64,000 bases of DNA from Hahellaceae bacterium (GTDB lineage: Bacteria; Pseudomonadota; Gammaproteobacteria; Pseudomonadales; Oleiphilaceae): positions 372,001 to 436,000 of the forward strand of contig JADJWY010000005.1 of NCBI GenBank assembly GCA_016716085.1, read 5' to 3'. Position 1 is the stretch's first letter; the number at the start of each line of letters is the position of its first letter. This document shows positions 59,663 through 64,000 of the stretch, piece after piece. The notes beneath the pieces were generated by a model. That model was not told the origin of the DNA, made no database searches, and saw only the letters and a program-made list of their open reading frames with translations. A program made the position numbers and the translations under genes.

Positions 59663-61035
59663 ACCAGGGAAAGGACAGCCGCGGACGGAAATCGCATATT
59701 CTGCTGGTTGATGACGATGCCAGTCTCATCCGCCTGCTGACCATCCGCCTGGAAAATGAGGGCTACCAGATCAGCACCGCGGGATCTGCGTATGAAGCGC
59801 TGCAGAAACTGCGCTCCCAAACCGCCGACCTGCTCCTGACCGACCTGCGCATGGACGAAATGGACGGTATGGGCCTGTTTCGGGAAGTACAGAAAATCAA
59901 CCCCAGCATGCCCGTCATCATCATGACCGCGCACGGTACGATTCCAGATGCTGTTCAGGCGGCTCAGCAAGGGGTGTTTGGTTTTCTGACCAAGCCGCTG
60001 GAAAAAGAACAGCTGCTGGAAACCATTGCCAACGCCTTGCAGAACACTCAGCAGCAGGGTAACGATGATTGGGCCAAAGAATTTATCACCACCAACAGCC
60101 AGATGCTCCAGCTTCTGCAGCAGGCCAAAATGGCGGCGCAGAGCAATGTCAGCATCCTGATTCAGGGTGAGAGTGGAACCGGAAAAGAAGTACTGGCCCG
60201 CGCCATTCATAAGGCCAGCACCCGAGTAGACAAGCCCTTTATTACAATCAACTGTGGCGCACTGCCGGAACAATTATTGGAATCCGAACTCTTCGGGCAC
60301 ACCAAAGGCTCCTTTACCGGTGCTATCCGAAATTACCCTGGTTTGTTCCGGGCTGCGGACGGTGGCACGCTCTTCCTGGATGAGATCGGCGATATGCCGG
60401 TTCCCTTGCAGGTTAAATTGCTGCGCGCCTTGCAGGAAAAAACCATTCGACCTTTGGGCTCTATACAGGATGTCCATGTCGATGTAAGGATCATTTCAGC
60501 AACTCACCAAAACCTTGAAGAGGGCATGAAAGAAGGCCTTTTCCGTCAAGACCTTTACTATCGCCTCAACGTCGTTAACTTCCAGCTTCCGCCGCTGGCT
60601 CAGCGCCCTGAAGACATTCCCGCGCTTGTACAATACCTGCTCGCAGACCGCCAGGATATTCGGGATGGATTCGTTAAAGGATTCTCACCTGAGGCACTGG
60701 CGCTGCTCTGTGAAGCCAAATGGCCGGGCAACATCCGCCAGCTGGTCAACGTCATTGAGCAAACGATAGCCCTGACGTCAACGCCAATCATTTCCTCTGC
60801 GCTGGTTCAGCAAGCCCTGGCCCATCAGGTCGCAGAGCTACCCACCTTTAACGAGGCGCGGGCACATTTCGAACGGAACTATCTAACGAAGGTGATGACG
60901 CTGACAGAAGGCAGTGTAAGCCAGGCATCCAGAATGGCCGGCCGCAACCGTACCGACTTCTACAAGCTCCTGAGCAAACATGGGATTGAACCCGCCATGT
61001 TTAAAAAGGGCGAGGCGACCCAATCTGACGATTGA
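59659..61035 (+). CDS. glrR: sigma-54-dependent response regulator GlrR (QseF)
   Basis: 458 residues. Receiver domain residues 1-120, phosphoacceptor D62 (LLLTDLRMDEMDG), acid pocket VDDDAS. AAA+ domain (~145-380) with Walker A GESGTGKEVLAR, the sigma-54 contact loop GSFTGA (Ser for the usual Ala), Walker B ADGGTLFLDEIGDM and R-finger RPEDIPALVQYL. The C-terminal FIS-like helix-turn-helix is TEGSVSQASRMAGRNRTDFYKLL. In enterobacteria GlrR activates sRNA glmY and rpoE promoters; the targets here are unknown. It is the last gene of the operon. Confidence 0.93.
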   Translation: MNQGKDSRGRKSHILLVDDDASLIRLLTIRLENEGYQISTAGSAYEALQKLRSQTADLLLTDLRMDEMDGMGLFREVQKINPSMPVIIMTAHGTIPDAVQAAQQGVFGFLTKPLEKEQLLETIANALQNTQQQGNDDWAKEFITTNSQMLQLLQQAKMAAQSNVSILIQGESGTGKEVLARAIHKASTRVDKPFITINCGALPEQLLESELFGHTKGSFTGAIRNYPGLFRAADGGTLFLDEIGDMPVPLQVKLLRALQEKTIRPLGSIQDVHVDVRIISATHQNLEEGMKEGLFRQDLYYRLNVVNFQLPPLAQRPEDIPALVQYLLADRQDIRDGFVKGFSPEALALLCEAKWPGNIRQLVNVIEQTIALTSTPIISSALVQQALAHQVAELPTFNEARAHFERNYLTKVMTLTEGSVSQASRMAGRNRTDFYKLLSKHGIEPAMFKKGEATQSDD

Positions 61036-61566
61036 GCATACAGGTCGCCACGCTAAAGCATAGCAAGGAATAGCGCGAAGTGACAGAAGGTAGTGACTGA
61101 CAGCAGCACACACCTCGACATTTCACGCAGTTTACCAATCAAGATTCGGGCCAACTCTACCAGTCTCTTTTTCACGTATCTGCAACCCAGTATTGACTGG
61201 CCTTCCGTGCACACGATCAAAAAATGATCCGTAAAAGTCCTATTAGCTTTTGTCCCTGTTTAGCGACGAAAAATTAAACCGGCGCGGCAAAAATCGGCGT
61301 ATCGATCTACACTGTGTATGCCGGCCCTTGCCGATCATGGGTTTAGGCGTCTCAATTAAGCAACAAGCCAAAACTGTGACCGATCAGGCACTTTTGATTC
61401 AAGGCAAAAAAAGTTACAGTTAAGGCGGAAAAGTCGAGCCATCATAAGAAAATGTACGTAAGCTATTCAAAACATTAAAGCGGACGTCTACACTGAATTC
61501 GGTTTGGCTTTAAATCGTCCGCATATCGCGGACACCAACTGCAACATAACGCACAGGGGTTTAACC
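61036..61566 (+). other. 531-bp intergenic region between glrR and the OprI-like gene
   Basis: No convincing protein gene is seen. It contains TGTCCCTGTT..GCGACG at 61251-61268, resembling the GlrR binding pattern TGTC-N10-GACA with one mismatch; a GATCA-N5-TGATC inverted repeat (61215-61229); a clear candidate promoter for the downstream lipoprotein (61466-61494); and two copies of TCTACACTG (about 61306 and 61487). A small RNA or a longer regulated leader could lie here. No sigma-54 GG-N10-GC core was found. Confidence 0.5.
61466..61494 (+). promoter_or_regulatory. candidate sigma-70 promoter of the OprI-like gene
   Basis: TTCAAA (61466-61471), a 17-base spacer and TACACT (61489-61494). 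Predicted leader length is about 65 bases, with AGGGG at 61555-61559 before the ATG. Confidence 0.5.
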
Positions 61567-61878
61567 ATGAAAAAGCAACTTTTCGCGGGTCTTATCGCTT
61601 CTACTCTGCTGGCTACTGGCTGTGCCAGTCTGTCAGAGCAGGATCAGGCTGCACTGGATGGCGCAGTAAAGACTGCACAAGGTGCCGAGCAAACTGCTAA
61701 CTCTATCAAGGCAACTGCAGACTCTGCACTGTCAACAGCTAACGCTGCTCAGTCACGTGCCGATGCTGCATACAAGAAGGCGGAAGAAGCACTGGCGGCG
61801 GCTCTGGCTGCTCAGCGTTCAGCTGATGAAGCCAACGAGCGCGCTCGCCGTATGCTGGACAAGGCAACTCGCAAGTAA
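61567..61878 (+). CDS. OprI/Lpp-type major outer-membrane lipoprotein
   Basis: 103 residues from the ATG at 61567, behind AGGGG; an upstream start at 61504 lacks a signal sequence. The lipobox is LLATGC (Cys 19). The mature chain is an alanine-rich coiled coil with heptad-like units and ends RRMLDKATRK, with the C-terminal Arg-Lys used by OprI and Lpp to attach to peptidoglycan. Pseudomonas OprI also ends RMLEKASRK. Compared with OprI (83 residues) it is some twenty residues longer in the coiled coil. It faces an L,D-transpeptidase gene, a family that makes that bond. Confidence 0.93.
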   Translation: MKKQLFAGLIASTLLATGCASLSEQDQAALDGAVKTAQGAEQTANSIKATADSALSTANAAQSRADAAYKKAEEALAAALAAQRSADEANERARRMLDKATRK

Positions 61879-61886
61879 GACTTGCT

Positions 61887-62813
61887 TCAGGGAGCTGCGG
61901 CCAAACTGGCCTGCAGCTGCCCGATCTGCTGAGGCCGACCATTGGCCGACCGGATAACGCTACGAACAAGATCCGGATCTACATGCAACCCTGGGTAAGT
62001 CATCGACAACTTCTGCACCTGGGCAGCCATTGAATCAATCACCTGCCGCATATTGACATGCTCATCCGGGTGAACCTCCGCCCAAACACCCCCCTTGTCC
62101 ACGGCAACCTTAACCGGCTGACGAATAATCTTAACTGCCGCACCCACCGGGACGATCTTGGACAGACTCAGTACGTCGGGATTATTCATGCGAATGCAGC
62201 CATGACTCACGGCCATCCCAATCCCCATTTCTTTGTTGGTCCCATGGATGAGATAACTGTCTATGCCCAATCGCATGGCAAACACACCCAGAGGATTATC
62301 CGGCCCCGGAGGAATCGCCAGCGGCATCACTTCACCCTCCTCTTCCAGCTGACGCTTACGAATCGAGGCCGGGGGATACCAGGTCGGTTTATCAACCTTC
62401 GCAACAACCTTCGTATCAATAATTGGCGTCGGGAATTCGGCGGTACCAATGCCGATAGGATAGGTTACGACAGGCTTACCCTCCGGAAAGTAATACAGAC
62501 GGTATTCGGACAGGTTAATCAGAATTCCGTTGCGAGGCCCCGGCGGCAGAATATGGCGGCCCGGTAAAATAATATCGGCACCCGGTGTAGGCAACCAGGG
62601 ATCCATGCCCGGATTCGCCGCAATCAGCTCATTGAAACCCAACTTGTAGGTATCCGCCAGATCCGCAAAGGTGTGCTCAAATTTGGCCGTGATGCGTGAC
62701 TCCTGACCAATAATCGACGGAAACTGTGCCCCCGTCTCTGCAGTTGCCTGTAATCCGTGGCAGATCAATCCGGTCATCAGGGTTCCGGATATCCAACGTT
62801 TCAGATCAAACAT
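61887..62813 (-). CDS. L,D-transpeptidase with LysM domain (ErfK/YcfS-like)
   Basis: 308 residues. A signal peptide (1-25) is followed by a LysM repeat (HTFADLADTYKLGFNELIAANPG) and the catalytic YkuD domain: LINLSEYRLYYF, IGTAEFPTP, IHGTNKEMGIG and the catalytic Cys in SHGCIRMNN. The arrangement resembles E. coli ErfK/YcfS/YbiS, which attach Lpp to meso-diaminopimelate, or form 3-3 crosslinks. It is convergent with the OprI-like gene with eight bases between the stops. Its start at 62813 has no strong ribosome site. Confidence 0.9.
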   Translation of the reverse strand: MFDLKRWISGTLMTGLICHGLQATAETGAQFPSIIGQESRITAKFEHTFADLADTYKLGFNELIAANPGMDPWLPTPGADIILPGRHILPPGPRNGILINLSEYRLYYFPEGKPVVTYPIGIGTAEFPTPIIDTKVVAKVDKPTWYPPASIRKRQLEEEGEVMPLAIPPGPDNPLGVFAMRLGIDSYLIHGTNKEMGIGMAVSHGCIRMNNPDVLSLSKIVPVGAAVKIIRQPVKVAVDKGGVWAEVHPDEHVNMRQVIDSMAAQVQKLSMTYPGLHVDPDLVRSVIRSANGRPQQIGQLQASLAAAP

Positions 62814-62980
62814 ACTTTTCTATACTCAGGTTAACCCGGTTAAATCTTAGTCGCGTTTAGTGGCCCTCGCTACCGCGTAGAAACCATTACCTCCATTATA
62901 GTACCTTGATTCATAGGGGCAGGAGACCAGAATTGTAAGTCTTGGTATCCAAACCCAGCCAAAACGTTCAGGAGATCCTC

Positions 62981-64000
62981 ATGCTAGAGAAAGCAGAACT
63001 CGGCCGCACCTTGGAAAAAGCCGATTACAAGGCCCAGTTACCCCAGCTGCGAGCCGAACTACTCACGGTACAGCGTCAACTCCAGGAAAGCCGCCATGCG
63101 GTGATCATCATCCTCGAAGGGGTGGATAATGCCAGCGAGGCGGAAGTGGCCAACAAATTAAATGAATGGCTGGATACGCGAGGGCTTGAGTTCTTCGCAT
63201 TTGGCCCGAAAACTGATGAAGAACTGCAACGCCCCCGCTTCTGGCGTTACTGGCGAAGTTTGCCGGCACGTGGGCGAATCGCCATTTTGTCGGGTTCCTG
63301 GTATACCGGTACGCTCATGGAGCAAGCACTCGACAGAAAAACACCTGAAACAGTCCACCAGCATCTTCAGCGTATTGCCTTTTTTGAAAGCATGCTGGCG
63401 CGGGACAATGTCATCATTCTCAAGTTCTGGCTACACAAGTCCCGCAGTCAGCAGAAAAAGTTCCTCGACGATCTCGATAAAAAACAGCATAAGCGCTGGG
63501 GCGTCACGGAAACCGACTATCAGCTGCTGAAGGCCCACGATAAGCTGATCAGTGCCGCTGAACTGACCATTCGCACAACCGATTCAGCCGAAGCGCCCTG
63601 GATGATCGTAGAGGCCGCCGATGCGCGCTACTGCAACATGACGGTCGCCGGCAGCATTCTCAAGGCGCTGAAAAATCGGCTGGCCAACCCTAATCGCCCC
63701 CATGATCTGGCAGGTCAAACCGGAATGACGATTCTTTCGGACCGTTCCATTCTCTCAACCCTGGATATGCACGCTCGCCTGCCTGACGACGATGAGAAAT
63801 CCCTTAAACATTACCAGAACAAGTTGATGGCCCTGAGCTGGGAGGCGTTCCACAAGAAGCGATCATTGGTCGTCGTGTTTGAGGGCTGGGATGCGGCGGG
63901 CAAAGGCGGTGCGATACGACGCATCATTAGAGCGGTAGATGCCCGCATGTGCCGCGTGATTCAAATCGCCGCACCGACGGATGAAGAAAAAGCGCATCAT
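62981..64000 (+). CDS. pap: polyphosphate:AMP phosphotransferase (PPK2 class II, 3' end missing)
   Basis: 340 codons before the right edge; the gene continues. Two PPK2-type modules are fused. The first (residues ~35-240) has lost its Walker A: LEGVDNASEAEVANKL replaces a G-x-x-x-x-G-K-[ST]. The second starts near residue 285 with an intact VFEGWDAAGKGGAIRR. This two-module layout, with only the second active, is that of Pseudomonas and Acinetobacter PAP, which turns AMP and polyphosphate into ADP. ATG 62981 follows GGAG. The 167 bases upstream are shared with the divergent L,D-transpeptidase gene. Confidence 0.92.
   Translation, partial: MLEKAELGRTLEKADYKAQLPQLRAELLTVQRQLQESRHAVIIILEGVDNASEAEVANKLNEWLDTRGLEFFAFGPKTDEELQRPRFWRYWRSLPARGRIAILSGSWYTGTLMEQALDRKTPETVHQHLQRIAFFESMLARDNVIILKFWLHKSRSQQKKFLDDLDKKQHKRWGVTETDYQLLKAHDKLISAAELTIRTTDSAEAPWMIVEAADARYCNMTVAGSILKALKNRLANPNRPHDLAGQTGMTILSDRSILSTLDMHARLPDDDEKSLKHYQNKLMALSWEAFHKKRSLVVVFEGWDAAGKGGAIRRIIRAVDARMCRVIQIAAPTDEEKAHH

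Noticed and set aside
61036..61566. sigma-54 promoter for a GlmY-like small RNA
   Set aside because: No GG-N10-GC core with the TTGC element was found; only a GlrR-like dyad remains.
1..64000. tRNA, rRNA, insertion sequence, prophage or integron features
   Set aside because: None was recognised on either strand by eye; small tRNA genes could still be missed without a dedicated scan.

Overview
The window is a single chromosomal stretch of a gammaproteobacterium on the Pseudomonas / Oceanospirillales side of the class. Signs of this are an AlgQ-like Rsd next to DsbB, an OprI-like major lipoprotein, a RetS-like 7TMR-DISM hybrid kinase, the GlrK-QseG-GlrR trio, a tex-gshA pair, a two-domain polyphosphate:AMP phosphotransferase and moderate-to-high GC. 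No rRNA, tRNA, CRISPR array, insertion sequence or phage gene was seen. Coding density is high and most genes can be placed in known families. The genus cannot be fixed from the sequence alone.

Layout. 1-10.3 kb is housekeeping: partial rsd, dsbB, a FliL-like protein, an Rmf-like ribosome modulation factor, gshA and tex, a c-di-GMP phosphodiesterase gene broken by two one-base homopolymer losses, rep helicase and cytochrome c5. 10.4-18.8 kb is the least ordinary part: a diguanylate cyclase with a decayed EAL domain, then a tightly packed five-gene cassette (pyruvyltransferase, CapK-like adenylating enzyme, FemAB-like acyltransferase, GNAT-FemAB fusion, DegT aminotransferase) with no glycosyltransferase. 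18.8-21.2 kb (minus strand) is a complete hvfABC-doxX cluster, predicted to make a post-translationally modified metal-binding peptide, with a candidate extracytoplasmic-sigma promoter and an inverted repeat in front.

21.4-30.7 kb holds the hybrid kinase, a lipoprotein lipase, a papain-like protease lipoprotein coupled to a small DUF333 lipoprotein, a DUF3429 membrane protein, a ZntB-like transporter and a hydrolase. 31-34.2 kb encodes E1 alpha, E1 beta and E2 of a 2-oxo acid dehydrogenase; the E2 seems to lack the E3-binding domain. 34.3-37.9 kb has a PilZ protein, a thioesterase, an RpoE-ChrR type sigma/anti-sigma pair with its own candidate promoter, and a Ca/Na exchanger.

37.9-49.8 kb is rich in lipid and redox metabolism: two acyl-CoA dehydrogenases, NDH-2, a CoA-type Nudix hydrolase, and a coupled acyl-CoA dehydrogenase / APH-fold kinase / histidine phosphatase / SDR operon divergent from a LysR regulator, which resembles the phosphorylation route for 4-hydroxy acids. 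49.9-57.6 kb has queC-queE, an AEC transporter, a molybdopterin oxidoreductase behind a PilZ gene, ybfF, asparaginase and the second of two paralogous DEDD-type nucleases. 57.6-64 kb has the glrK-qseG-glrR envelope-stress operon, a 531-bp gap, an OprI/Lpp-type lipoprotein facing an L,D-transpeptidase of the kind that anchors such lipoproteins to peptidoglycan, and a truncated PPK2-family gene.

Several convergent gene pairs overlap at their 3' ends, and most operons are coupled through ATGA or TGATG junctions. All calls are from reading the sequence; no database search was possible.
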